Shown in pieces: positions 52,862-62,055 of a stretch of DNA of 64,000 nt. The notes beneath the pieces are model-generated. The model searched no databases, was not told where the DNA came from, and was given only the letters and a program-made list of their open reading frames with translations. How positions within the stretch are numbered: the stretch's first letter is position 1; every line of letters begins with the position of its first letter. A program made the translations under genes and the position numbers. This DNA is from an uncultured Siphonobacter sp. (GTDB lineage: Bacteria; Bacteroidota; Bacteroidia; Cytophagales; Spirosomataceae). Location of the stretch: positions 248,001 through 312,000 of the forward strand of contig CAJYIW010000004.1 of assembly GCA_913775095.1 (NCBI GenBank), written 5' to 3'.

Positions 52862-54271
52862 ATGTCTTCACATTACCACCTCCGCCTGCTGGTGCTCATT
52901 CTATTTTTGTCCCTGATGAGCAGCTGTACGTCGTTTTTTTACCAGCCTTCCGGCCCTCGCCGGGCTCGTTTAGGTGAAGATACGCCCGCTACTACCAGCC
53001 TTCGTAACTTACCCGCAGCCAAAGAAAAAATTGTGGCAGCCGTTTATAAGTTCCGAGATTTAACGGGTCAGTATAAGCAATCCGAAACCGGCACGGGCTT
53101 CTCCACCGCCGTTACCCAGGGCACAACGAACATTCTCCTGAAAGCTATGGAAGAAAGTGGCTGGTTTGTGCCCATCGAGCGGGAGAACGTGAGTAACCTC
53201 CTTAACGAGCGGAAGATCGTCCGTTCGAGCGTGGCTCAGTTCAAAGACGGCGAAAACCTGCCACCCCTGCTTTTTGCCGGCATTATTCTGGAAGGGGGGG
53301 TCGTTTCCTACGATGCCAACATCATCACCGGCGGTGGTGGGTTACAATACTTCAGTGCCGGGGGCTCTACCCAGTATCGGCAGGATCGGGTAACCGTATA
53401 TCTGCGGGCGGTAGCTACCAAAACCGGGAAAATTCTCAAGACGATTTACACTTCAAAAACCATTCTGTCCCAATCGGTCAACGCCAGTCTGTTCCGGTAC
53501 GTCACCTTCAAGCGTCTGCTGGAGACAGAAACGGGCTTAACCACCACCGAACCCGGCCAGATGGCCGTTACCGAAGCCATTGAAAAAGCCGTGGAAGGTC
53601 TGGTGATAGAGGGGGTTCGGGATGGCTTATGGATGGCCAGCGAGAAATCTTCGGATGCCATGAAAAAATTGCTGGATGAATACGAAACCGAAAAAACGCG
53701 GATGAGTGAAACCGACGTGTATGGAATGCGTCCGGAAATCAGTGCTCCCCAGGCCGTTATTCAGCCCTACGCCGGACTCATGCGTTACTCCGGCGACTAC
53801 GCCCGCAAAACCATCCGGGAAATGTACGGAGCGTCCGTAGACGTCTACTTTAGCCCTAAATTTGGAATACAGGCCAACGGGGCTACCGGCATACTGGCCA
53901 GCGAGGGAGCCTTTTCCAATCGCATTTCTTCCCTGGAAGGTAATCTGCTCTTTAGACCTACTCCTTTTCAACACTGGTCCTCGCTCTTTTTTGCCGGAGC
54001 GGGCATGGTCAGCCGGGCGGGTAGCTCGCCCCTTTCGCTCACGGGTAAAAAAACAGTTCAGGCTCAGGCGGGCGTTGGTATTCAATACATTTCCAATGGG
54101 ATTTTCGGCCTGCGTTCGACGATTGCCTTTCATCAGCCCTTCAGTGATGATCTGGATGGAATCGTAGCCGGTACACGCAATGATTATTACCTGCGGGCCA
54201 CTCTCGGACTGACGTTTAATCTGGGTCGGAAAATGAGCCCCCGGGTATCCAGCACTCCTCTTCGTAAATAA
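52862..54271 (+). CDS. csgG: CsgG curli secretion channel with C-terminal barrel-like extension
   Basis: 469 residues. Lipoprotein signal with Cys22 (MSSC). Residues about 45-270 are the CsgG domain (IVAAVYKFRDLTGQYK; FVPIERENVSNLLNERKI; the membrane-spanning VVSYDANIITGGGG and YLRAVATKTGKIL). E. coli CsgG is 277 residues; here an extra 172 residues (298-469) have the alternating pattern of a small outer-membrane beta barrel (IQPYAGLMRYSGDY; YLRATLGLTFNLG at the end). The channel is expected to form a nonamer in the outer membrane. The extension may stabilise the channel, anchor it, or bind a partner; this is inference. Confidence 0.92.
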   Translation: MSSHYHLRLLVLILFLSLMSSCTSFFYQPSGPRRARLGEDTPATTSLRNLPAAKEKIVAAVYKFRDLTGQYKQSETGTGFSTAVTQGTTNILLKAMEESGWFVPIERENVSNLLNERKIVRSSVAQFKDGENLPPLLFAGIILEGGVVSYDANIITGGGGLQYFSAGGSTQYRQDRVTVYLRAVATKTGKILKTIYTSKTILSQSVNASLFRYVTFKRLLETETGLTTTEPGQMAVTEAIEKAVEGLVIEGVRDGLWMASEKSSDAMKKLLDEYETEKTRMSETDVYGMRPEISAPQAVIQPYAGLMRYSGDYARKTIREMYGASVDVYFSPKFGIQANGATGILASEGAFSNRISSLEGNLLFRPTPFQHWSSLFFAGAGMVSRAGSSPLSLTGKKTVQAQAGVGIQYISNGIFGLRSTIAFHQPFSDDLDGIVAGTRNDYYLRATLGLTFNLGRKMSPRVSSTPLRK

Positions 54272-54299
54272 GATTCAACACCACTCATCACACGCCCCC

Positions 54300-55805
54300 A
54301 TGTCTGTGAAACATACTTTTTTCTACCTTCTGCTGATTTGCCTGGGTACGCTGATCAGCTGTAATGAAGAGTTATACGTAGAACCGGTTCAACTGACCAG
54401 CATTCGCGGTCGTGTACTCTACAGCCTGAACCAACAGCCCATTGGCAATGCCACGGTCAAACTAACGCCGGGGAACCGTATCGTGGCGACGGATTCTTCC
54501 GGGATGTTTCGTTACGATAGTGTCATTGCGGGAAGTTATACTCTTCAGGCGTCTAAAGCAGGGTATGGCACGGAGGCCGCTACCGTTACCGCCACCGTGG
54601 GAGCTTCGCCACTCGTAACGATTCTGATGACGGATGATAAAACCCAGAATCGTCCTCCCACTTCACCCACGCTGGTAAGTCCGGCCCAGAACAGCACCGG
54701 ACAACCCAATTCGCTGGTGCTTCGCTGGAAGTCTACGGATCCCAACCGGGACAGCTTAAGTTATCAGGTGCAATTGTTTAAAGCCGGTTCGGGGACCCCA
54801 ACGGCTACGTTTTCCAACCTGAAAGTTGATACACTGATTCTGAATAATTTGAGTTACAATACCTCGTATCTCTGGCAGGTAGTGGTCAGCGACGGGGTGA
54901 ATACGGTCAATGGTCCGGTCTGGTCCTTCCAAACGGGAGCTTACCCCGACTATAGTTACGTATTTGCCCGCCGAATGAATGGGTCATTCCAGATTTTCGG
55001 AGCCACCGAAAACGGGGTAGCGAATCAGCTCACCTGGGAGGGGAGTAACTGGCAACCCGTCGTAAGCCCAAATCGTCAGAAAATTGCCTTTATTTCCAAC
55101 GCCAACACGGAGCTTCAGCTTTTTATCATGAATCTGGATGGAAGTCAGCGGTATCAGGTAACAAATGTGCCCGTGTCGGGGCTTTCGGCTACGGACCTAT
55201 CCTTCTGCTGGTCGCCGGACGGCACCCAGTTGCTGTACCCGAGCAATGATCGATTATACGCCGTTCGAACCGACGGAACCGGCCTGCGGGTCGTTGCCCA
55301 GGCCAGCGGTGGACGAGTCTGGGCGGGTTGTGACTGGACTCCGCAGGGCAATCGAATCGTAGCCCGGACGACGGGTACCGGATGGTATGACAACGAATTG
55401 ATCGTCATGAATGCCGACGGAAGTAATGCCCGGCAAGTGTACGCCCGCCGGTCAGCCCGGGTAGGGAATCCGGTTTTTTCGGTGAACGGACAGCAGCTAC
55501 TGTTCTCAGCGGATGCAGCCGATTTTCAGAATGAACAGGGACGGCAACTCGATAGCCGCTTGTATCTCTTAAACTGGAATCAGAATATCCTGACGGATGT
55601 ATCTACGGCGAGTCAGAGTACTACGGGTAACAAACCTGCCGGAACCAATGATCTGGAGCCCCGGTATTCGCCCAATGGGGCTAGTCTGATCTTTACCAAC
55701 ACCGATAACACGGGTCAGGGCCGCCGGACGGTTTACACGATGGACTCAAATGGGCAAAATCGGAAACAGATTCTAAGCCCCGCTGAGATGCCTTACTGGC
55801 GTTAA
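54300..55805 (+). CDS. Lipoprotein with carboxypeptidase-like, FN3 and PD40 propeller domains
   Basis: 501 residues. Lipoprotein signal with Cys21 (LISC). Residues about 33-110 are a carboxypeptidase regulatory-like domain (IRGRVLYSLNQQPIGNATV), about 115-215 an FN3-like domain (PPTSPTLVSPAQNSTGQPNS, YLWQVVVSDG), and about 220-501 a TolB/PD40 beta propeller (IFIMNLDGS, FCWSPDGTQLLYPS, RYSPNGASLIFTN). It follows csgG by 28 bases, so it belongs to the curli operon. A cell-surface binding or matrix-contact role is plausible; no direct evidence. Confidence 0.85.
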   Translation: MSVKHTFFYLLLICLGTLISCNEELYVEPVQLTSIRGRVLYSLNQQPIGNATVKLTPGNRIVATDSSGMFRYDSVIAGSYTLQASKAGYGTEAATVTATVGASPLVTILMTDDKTQNRPPTSPTLVSPAQNSTGQPNSLVLRWKSTDPNRDSLSYQVQLFKAGSGTPTATFSNLKVDTLILNNLSYNTSYLWQVVVSDGVNTVNGPVWSFQTGAYPDYSYVFARRMNGSFQIFGATENGVANQLTWEGSNWQPVVSPNRQKIAFISNANTELQLFIMNLDGSQRYQVTNVPVSGLSATDLSFCWSPDGTQLLYPSNDRLYAVRTDGTGLRVVAQASGGRVWAGCDWTPQGNRIVARTTGTGWYDNELIVMNADGSNARQVYARRSARVGNPVFSVNGQQLLFSADAADFQNEQGRQLDSRLYLLNWNQNILTDVSTASQSTTGNKPAGTNDLEPRYSPNGASLIFTNTDNTGQGRRTVYTMDSNGQNRKQILSPAEMPYWR

Positions 55806-55825
55806 CCAGAAACGATTTATTTTTT

Positions 55826-55875
55826 TCAGCCGCTGAGGTCAGGGATGTTATTCCGACTTCAGCGGCTGACTTTTT
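55826..55875 (+). terminator. Intrinsic terminator of the curli operon
   Basis: TCAGCCGCTGAGGTC (55826-55840) pairs with GACTTCAGCGGCTGA (55855-55869), followed by a T-run. Confidence 0.88.
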
Positions 55876-56217
55876 ATAAAAACCTGGTATTCTGAATCGA
55901 AAGGGACTATTGCTACGTTAACTTAGTTTAAAATAATGGTAAGTTTCAGATTCATAGATAGTTAGGAGAGATAATGAAAAATTTGTGATGGCATAATCTT
56001 TTAGATAATCTGGTAACCCTTTCCTGAAAAAAGGTTAGGAACCGATACTGTAATTCTTGCTGAGTACACTTTATAAAAATGAGTTACTATTTATACCTAA
56101 TCCGCTAATAAAGGTAATAGTCTCTTCAGTCAAAGCCGGAATCCGCCCGTTAAGTCTAGTCAGTTGAGTAATCAATTGACTGACTTAATGTTCCGGCCAA
56201 CGTGCAGCAACGTCTTT
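55876..56217. other. Gene-free stretch ending in a second terminator
   Basis: About 340 bp between two strong plus-strand terminators with no gene visible. An imperfect dyad (GTCAGTTGA and TCAATTGAC, about 56159-56180) lies near its end. This is the layout expected for a small RNA or a leader. Confidence 0.35.
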
Positions 56218-56245
56218 AGCCCGGTATATGTTTACCGGGCTTTTT
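56218..56245 (+). terminator. Strong intrinsic terminator with no gene before it
   Basis: AGCCCGGTA (56218-56226) pairs with TACCGGGCT (56233-56241), followed by TTTTT. A second stem (GGGGCTTC with GAAGCCCC, about 56250-56274) follows. It lies 120-150 bp upstream of the esterase gene. Confidence 0.85.
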
Positions 56246-56366
56246 CATGGGGCTTCGCTGAAGTAGAAGCCCCCGGCTCCGCATGTAAAGTTTTGGTCGC
56301 AAAGCGGACGATTTTCCGGGCACTGGCCCGATATTCGCTGCATCGTTTTAATAAACCTCTGAACAT

Positions 56367-57242
56367 ATGCTCCTTCGAATTTCGCTTGTTTGTTTACTTG
56401 GTCTCTTTGCCATTCCCCAGTTGAGGGCTCAGATTGTTAGTGATTCACTCCGGATTGAAGGCCATTACCGCACCTTTTTCTATCATCAGCCTGCCGCTTC
56501 TGGAAAACCTCAGAATCTGGTTTTCGTCATGCACGGATCCGGAGGAAATGGCCGGGATATGATGCGTTCAACGGAAGCTATGGAAAAAGAAGCCCTTCGC
56601 TCGGGAACGCTGCTGGTCTATCCAAGTGGATACAAGCGTTACTGGAATGAATGCCGCAAAGCTTCTCCGGCTCTGGCCAATAAAGAAGATGTAAATGAAC
56701 AGGCTTTTTTCTCCGGGATGATTGCCTACTTTCAAAAGAAGTACGGCATCAATTCCAAACGAGTCTTTGCCGTAGGCACTTCGGGGGGCGGCCACATGGC
56801 TTATAAACTGGCCTTAACCATGCCGCAGCAGTTTCGGGCGGTAACGGCTATTATTGCCAATTTGCCCGATACGGATAACATGGACTGTGTTCCGTCAGGC
56901 CAGGCAGTACCCATAATGATTATCAATGGAACGGAAGATAACGTAAATCCTTACAACGGCGGACTGGTAGATCTTGGACCGAATATGAATATGGGGAACG
57001 TACGCTCTACGGATCGTTCTTTTCACTACTGGGCTGATCTGGCGGGCTACCGGGGAGAACCCAAACTGGAAAAACTACCGGATACGGATCCCAATGACGG
57101 ACGAACCATTGAAAAATATGCTTACCAGGCTCCGGGAAAACCCGAGGTAGTGTTATTGAAAGTCATCGGCGGTAAGCATGATTACCCGAAGGATATTGAT
57201 GTGCACGTGGAAGCACTGCGGTTTTTCCTGCACCAGAAATAA
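56367..57242 (+). CDS. Exported alpha/beta-hydrolase esterase (PHB depolymerase/LpqC, CE1-like)
   Basis: 291 residues. Signal peptide to about residue 21 (LRAQ). The oxyanion region HGSGGNG (about 55-61), nucleophile elbow GTSGGG with a Ser near 145, and the distal GGKHDYPKD with the catalytic His near 273 fit the PHB depolymerase/feruloyl- and acetyl-esterase group. The neighbouring GH78 gene suggests it removes ester groups from a plant polysaccharide. The rhamnosidase start codon lies 7 bases after its stop, so the two are an operon. Confidence 0.88.
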   Translation: MLLRISLVCLLGLFAIPQLRAQIVSDSLRIEGHYRTFFYHQPAASGKPQNLVFVMHGSGGNGRDMMRSTEAMEKEALRSGTLLVYPSGYKRYWNECRKASPALANKEDVNEQAFFSGMIAYFQKKYGINSKRVFAVGTSGGGHMAYKLALTMPQQFRAVTAIIANLPDTDNMDCVPSGQAVPIMIINGTEDNVNPYNGGLVDLGPNMNMGNVRSTDRSFHYWADLAGYRGEPKLEKLPDTDPNDGRTIEKYAYQAPGKPEVVLLKVIGGKHDYPKDIDVHVEALRFFLHQK

Positions 57243-57249
57243 GCGTTTC

Positions 57250-59658
57250 ATGACCCATTCATGCCTCAGGAGCTGGACCTTCCGGGTTCTTTACTGCCTG
57301 TTTACTATGATTACTATGTCGGGTAGGGCTCAGTCCATTCACGCGGATATTCTCAACAAGTACTGGCACGCCTACTGGATTTCTCCGGACGGAGCTACTC
57401 CCAACGGCTACGGTGTGTATTTGTTTCGGAAGACGCTGGACGTGTCCGCTGTGCCTCAGCAATTCATCATTCATGTTTCGGCGGATAACCGATACAAGCT
57501 TTATGTCAACGGGAACCTGGTTTCCCTGGGGCCCATTCGGGGTGACTTGCAGCACTGGCATTTTCATACAATTGACATTGCTGCATTTTTGCGGAGCGGT
57601 CGGAATATCATAGCCGCCGAAGTCTGGAACGAGGCGGAATTTCGTCCCGAAGCCCAGATTTCGCTTCGAACGGGGTTGATCATTCAGGGAAATACTTCAG
57701 CCGAAGAAGCAATCAACACGAATGAAACCTGGAAATGCTATCAGAACAAAGCGTATCAGCCCATTCCCGTGAAAGTTCCGGCGTATTATGTGGCCGGACC
57801 GGGTGAATTTGTGAAGCAAACCCCAGCCCTTCAGAACTGGAACCAAAGCGACTTCGACGACCGGCAGTGGCGTGCCTCCCGATTAATCATGCCTGGGGTT
57901 CCCAAAGACGTGAAGCAGGGCCTGGGTACCGTCAGTGGCTGGATGTTAACTCCCGCCCGGATTCCGGAAATGGAGCTGAAGCCGCAACGCTTTGCCAGCG
58001 TTCGGCGAGTAGCGGGAATGGCCATTCCCGCTGGTTTTCCGGCTCACAAGGTCCCCTTCACCATTCCGGCCCGTAGTTCAGTAACCCTGCTTCTGGATCA
58101 GGGTGCGTTGACGAATGCTTACCCGGTTCTTACTTATTCGGGCGGTAAAAATGCCTCGATTTCCCTGCAATACACTGAAGCCCTTTACTCTAAATTCCCC
58201 GGCAAAGGCAACCGGAATGAAGTAGAGGGGAAAGTCATCATGGGGCGGAAGGACAGCCTACGGGTTGAGGGTGGCATGAATCAACAATTCACGACGCTGA
58301 ACTGGCGAACCTTTCGTTACATCGAGGTGTCCATTCAGACGCAGAAAGAACCCCTCGTTCTGGAGGATTTCACCAGTGTATTCACGGGTTATCCTTTCGA
58401 GAATCAGGCTCGATTTGAAAGCAGTCAACTCGAGTTGAATCACATGCTGGAAATTGGCTGGCGAACGGCTCGTCTCTGTGCCGTTGAAACCTACATGGAT
58501 TGCCCCTATTACGAACAGTTACAATACATTGGCGATGCCCGCATTCAGGGCCTGGTTTCGCTTTATAATGCTGGCGATGACCGATTGCTCAGGCAGGCCT
58601 TGAACCAGATGGATCAGTCCCGGCAGACGGATGGCATAACCCTGAGTCGGCATCCTTCCTTTACGCCTCAATACATCCCGACCTTTTCGCTCTGGTACAT
58701 TGGCATGCTTCACGATTACTGGATCTACGGAAATGATCCCGATTTTGTCAGGGCCAAACTCACGGGCGTTCGCCAGATTCTGGAATACTTCCATCGGTAT
58801 CAGCAGCAGGATGGGTCCGTCACGGGGTTACCTTACTGGGTTTTTACGGATTGGGTATCCGCAACGGACTGGAAGGATGGGGTGGCTCCTCAAAGCCCGG
58901 ATGGTACTTCCGCAGTAGTGGATCTGCAACTGCTGTGGGCCTATCAGCTGGCCGCTTCGCTGGAGAAAGAATTGGGGATGCTGGAAATGAGCCGACGGTA
59001 TGACCAGCAGGCGGAGCTGCTGCATCAGACCATTGAACGGAAATACTGGGATCCCGAACGGAAGTTCTTCGCCGACCGTCAGGAAAAAGATCGCTTTTCG
59101 CAGCACACTAATGCTCTTGCCATTTTAACGGGCCTCAGCACTGGGAAAGAAGCCCGTGACCTGGCGGATCGTACGCTGAATGACGGCTCGCTGGCTCCGG
59201 CTTCCATTTATTTCAAGTATTACCTGCATCAGGCCTGTATTCGGGCCGGGTTGGGTAATCGCTATCTGGAATGGCTCGGAAAGTGGCGGGAAAACATCAG
59301 CATGGGCCTGAGTACCTGGGCTGAAATGTCGGAGGTTAGTGAATCCCGTTCCGATTGTCACGCCTGGGGGGCGAGTCCGAACATAGAGTTTTTCCGAACG
59401 CTATTGGGGATTGACAGCAAGGGTCCGGGTTTTGCCGAAGTCAGCATCGAACCTCATCTGGGGGCTTTGACGAAAGCTTCGGGATCCATTCCTCATGCCT
59501 TCGGGCCCATCACCGTCTCGTATGAGCGTGAAGAATCCTATTGGAAAGTGGTGATCCAGTTACCGGATTTTGTAAAAGGTGATTTCGTATGGAAAGACAA
59601 AACCCATCGATTAAAGCCGGGTGTAAACACATTCAAGTTCAAAGATCAGGGGCTCTGA
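57250..59658 (+). CDS. Exported GH78-like alpha-L-rhamnosidase
   Basis: 802 residues from ATG 57250 (a start at 57178 would overlap the esterase). An N-terminal hydrophobic segment ends near AQS; two beta domains precede the (alpha/alpha)6 barrel at about 385-700, with VETYMDCPYYEQLQYIGDAR, the family motif, then DGITLSRHPSF and WVSATDWKDGVAPQS. A C-terminal beta domain includes the WAEMSEVSESRSDCHAWG region. It would release terminal rhamnose from rhamnogalacturonan or other rhamnosides in the periplasm. The operon partner is the esterase upstream. Confidence 0.88.
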   Translation: MTHSCLRSWTFRVLYCLFTMITMSGRAQSIHADILNKYWHAYWISPDGATPNGYGVYLFRKTLDVSAVPQQFIIHVSADNRYKLYVNGNLVSLGPIRGDLQHWHFHTIDIAAFLRSGRNIIAAEVWNEAEFRPEAQISLRTGLIIQGNTSAEEAINTNETWKCYQNKAYQPIPVKVPAYYVAGPGEFVKQTPALQNWNQSDFDDRQWRASRLIMPGVPKDVKQGLGTVSGWMLTPARIPEMELKPQRFASVRRVAGMAIPAGFPAHKVPFTIPARSSVTLLLDQGALTNAYPVLTYSGGKNASISLQYTEALYSKFPGKGNRNEVEGKVIMGRKDSLRVEGGMNQQFTTLNWRTFRYIEVSIQTQKEPLVLEDFTSVFTGYPFENQARFESSQLELNHMLEIGWRTARLCAVETYMDCPYYEQLQYIGDARIQGLVSLYNAGDDRLLRQALNQMDQSRQTDGITLSRHPSFTPQYIPTFSLWYIGMLHDYWIYGNDPDFVRAKLTGVRQILEYFHRYQQQDGSVTGLPYWVFTDWVSATDWKDGVAPQSPDGTSAVVDLQLLWAYQLAASLEKELGMLEMSRRYDQQAELLHQTIERKYWDPERKFFADRQEKDRFSQHTNALAILTGLSTGKEARDLADRTLNDGSLAPASIYFKYYLHQACIRAGLGNRYLEWLGKWRENISMGLSTWAEMSEVSESRSDCHAWGASPNIEFFRTLLGIDSKGPGFAEVSIEPHLGALTKASGSIPHAFGPITVSYEREESYWKVVIQLPDFVKGDFVWKDKTHRLKPGVNTFKFKDQGL

Positions 59659-59691
59659 CCAAAGGGACAAAGTGACAGCCTGTCCCTTTGG
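59659..59691. terminator. Likely terminator after the rhamnosidase gene
   Basis: CCAAAGGGACA (59659-59669) pairs with TGTCCCTTTGG (59681-59691). The T-run after it is weak. Confidence 0.6.
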
Positions 59692-60049
59692 TTGGGATTT
59701 GCCTAAGAAGATGTGACTGATAGAATTTATCGTAAAGAACTCATAGAGAGACGATTACTTTAATTGACTCAAGGGACACTTTAGTATTGGTCCTATACCA
59801 ATCTGATTATTAATTAAAGAGGAGCGTCCAGATGAAAAGCTTCAGCCAGTTACCTGAGTAGGCCGTTGCCTCGGAAGCCCAGTCTTTACTTTTTCAAACC
59901 ATTTGTAAACGGAATGCAACGGCTTTCGGAAGAGTTTTGCTAGTTTCGGCTACAAATTTTACATTCAGTTATTCATCCATACACGCCTTCAAACAAGGCT
60001 ATGCTTTCCATAGTTTTATTCTGGAACGTAGATTAATTTCCTAGAAACC
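59692..60049. other. Intergenic region before the sugar dehydrogenase
   Basis: A 358-bp spacer without a supported gene or recognisable regulatory site. Confidence 0.4.
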
Positions 60050-61273
60050 ATGACTAAACCTTTCCTGACTCTATTGGCCGCCACGGTTGCTTTGGCATCC
60101 TGTTCAGAAAAAAAACCTTCGGAAAAAGGTTCTGCCGATAGTACCATGGCTCCCGTTGAAACCAATGAGCCTAACTCCGCTTACAAACCCGCTTTTGAAG
60201 GACAAACCCGGATTGCGGGCGTGAAAACATCCACGGCTTACGAATCAAAAGCAATCAGTGAAGGACTGAAAAATCCCTGGGGAATCACCAGCCTGCCTGA
60301 TGGTCGTCTGCTCATTACTGAAAAAGCAGGAACGATGCGTATTGCCAAAGTTACCGGTGAATTAAGCGAACCCATCACGGGAATTCCCACGGTTAATCCG
60401 GACGGGCAGGGCGGTTTGCTGGGCATCCGCGTCGATCCCGATTTTGATTCCAATCGCATGATCTACTGGGTATTCTCCGAAAAACGCCCCGATGGTAACC
60501 TGACCGCCGTTGCCAAAGGAAAACTTTCGGCGGATGAAAAGAAAATTGAAGGAGCTACCGTCATCTACCGGGCTACTCCTGCTTACAAAGGGGACTTACA
60601 TTACGGGGGCCGAATCCTGATTGATAAAGAAGGAAATCTGGTGGTTAGTACCGGAGAACGCTCGGATACCGTAACCCGTCCGCAGGCACAGCACCTGAAT
60701 TCAAGTCTGGGTAAAGTTCTTCGCATTACGAAGGAGGGCAAGCCCGTGGCTGGCAACCCGTTTGAAGGTCAGAAAGATGCCAAACCCGAAATCTATTCCT
60801 ACGGTCACCGTAACGTACAGGGTCTGGCGTTCCATCCGGTTACCGGGGATCTTTGGGAAACGGAATTTGGCCCACGCGGAGGTGATGAAGTTAACCGCAT
60901 AGAGCCGGGTAAAAATTACGGCTGGCCTACCATTACCTACGGCATCGAATACGCCGGACCAAAGGTGGGTGCGGGTATTCAGCAGAAAGACGGCATGGAG
61001 CAACCCGTTTATTACTGGGATCCGGTGCTTTCGCCCAGTGGCATTACGTTCTACACGGGTGATGCCATTCCTGAATGGAAAAATAACCTGTTTATCAGTG
61101 GATTGAGTAGTATGCACATTGCCCGACTGGTGATTGAAAACAACAAAGTTGTGGGTGAGGAACGCTTACTATCCAAAGAAGGGCAGCGATTCCGGGACAT
61201 TACCCAGGGAAAAGATGGAGCTTTATATACCGTCACCGACCAGGGAAAACTCTACCGGATTTCCAAAAAGTAA
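60050..61273 (+). CDS. PQQ-dependent soluble aldose dehydrogenase-like lipoprotein
   Basis: 407 residues. Lipoprotein signal ending ALASC (Cys18). A six-bladed propeller of the GDH-B/YliI group: LKNPWGITSLPDGRLLITE, GGLLGIRVDPDF, DLHYGGRILIDKEG, GHRNVQGLAFHP, WETEFGPRGGDEVN and GKNYGWP. These enzymes oxidise aldose sugars with PQQ in the periplasm. No PQQ synthesis genes are visible in this window, so the cofactor may come from elsewhere. It is monocistronic with a clear terminator. Confidence 0.92.
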   Translation: MTKPFLTLLAATVALASCSEKKPSEKGSADSTMAPVETNEPNSAYKPAFEGQTRIAGVKTSTAYESKAISEGLKNPWGITSLPDGRLLITEKAGTMRIAKVTGELSEPITGIPTVNPDGQGGLLGIRVDPDFDSNRMIYWVFSEKRPDGNLTAVAKGKLSADEKKIEGATVIYRATPAYKGDLHYGGRILIDKEGNLVVSTGERSDTVTRPQAQHLNSSLGKVLRITKEGKPVAGNPFEGQKDAKPEIYSYGHRNVQGLAFHPVTGDLWETEFGPRGGDEVNRIEPGKNYGWPTITYGIEYAGPKVGAGIQQKDGMEQPVYYWDPVLSPSGITFYTGDAIPEWKNNLFISGLSSMHIARLVIENNKVVGEERLLSKEGQRFRDITQGKDGALYTVTDQGKLYRISKK

Positions 61274-61283
61274 GTAATGCTTA
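61113..61283 (+). terminator. Intrinsic terminator after the sugar dehydrogenase (61283-61313)
   Basis: AGAGCCGCC at 61283-61291 pairs with GGCGGCTCT at 61298-61306, followed by an 8-base T-run. The feature spans 61283-61313. Confidence 0.1.
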
Positions 61284-61313
61284 GAGCCGCCTTTTCGGGC
61301 GGCTCTTTTTTTT
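61283..61313 (+). terminator. Intrinsic terminator after the sugar dehydrogenase
   Basis: The 9-bp GC-rich stem AGAGCCGCC (61283-61291) pairs with 61298-61306 around TTTTCG and is followed by a run of T. This entry replaces the one with reversed end coordinate. Confidence 0.9.
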
Positions 61314-61387
61314 GATTTAATTGAAGACAAATGGATGATGTTCCTGGTATTTAACGTTATTCGTAGATGAGGAAAATCGCATAAGCT

Positions 61388-61813
61388 ATGAATGGGACAC
61401 GCCGGAATTTAGTATTGATTGTGGAGGATGATAAAGAATATCAGTTTTTATTGAAACATGGGCACGAACGTAGCCACATCAGCTGTGAATTCTGCTTTGC
61501 TGATTCCGCCGAAAAGGCCCGCGATTTCCTGCAAACCGCTCCGTACCGTCCTCAGATCATTCTGCTTGATTACGATCTTCCCGGTATGAACGTAATCGAG
61601 TTTCTCGATGAAATTAAAACGTCGGAGGCTTACCGGGGAATTCCGACGCTGATGTTCAGCATGTACGCTACTCCGGAGCTGATCGGAAAAGCTTACAAAC
61701 ACGGAGTGAACGCCTTTATTGCCAAACCGGATGATTTCACCAGCATGGTGGATTTGTGGCATACCTTATGTTCCTTCTGGAACCAAACGGCCCAGTTGCC
61801 CCAGCATTTCTAA
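61388..61813 (+). CDS. Stand-alone response regulator, paralogue of the one at 39011
   Basis: A 141-residue receiver with Glu13/Asp14/Asp15 (IVEDDKEYQ), phospho-acceptor Asp61 (LLDYDLPGM) and Lys113 (FIAKPDD). Length and C-terminal extension (LWHTLCSFWNQTAQLP) match the receiver encoded at 39011. There is no output domain. It lies 242 bases upstream of a PAS histidine kinase on the same strand, a natural partner in the Rcp1-phytochrome style. Confidence 0.92.
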   Translation: MNGTRRNLVLIVEDDKEYQFLLKHGHERSHISCEFCFADSAEKARDFLQTAPYRPQIILLDYDLPGMNVIEFLDEIKTSEAYRGIPTLMFSMYATPELIGKAYKHGVNAFIAKPDDFTSMVDLWHTLCSFWNQTAQLPQHF

Positions 61814-62055
61814 GAATAGTCTCTGACTTGTGACCTGTATCGTAGCAGGGCACCAGGTACCCGAGGCCACCGCTCTCAAATTTAAAAAGTTTTAGCACTT
61901 CTCAGGAGTCTTGAGCCTGCTTTCCTTTTGTACCAATCAGGATTAGTACGGCGGGTTTTGTAACCAAAAAGGGCAATTCTGGTTAATGCAAAGGGGTAGT
62001 CGAGTCATCCCTGTCTACCCATGTGATACCCATCAATAAATAAGTGCTTTTGCTT

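Noticed and set aside
61283-61313. Terminator feature listed once with a reversed end coordinate
   Set aside because: One entry carries an end of 61113 in error; the valid entry is 61283-61313.
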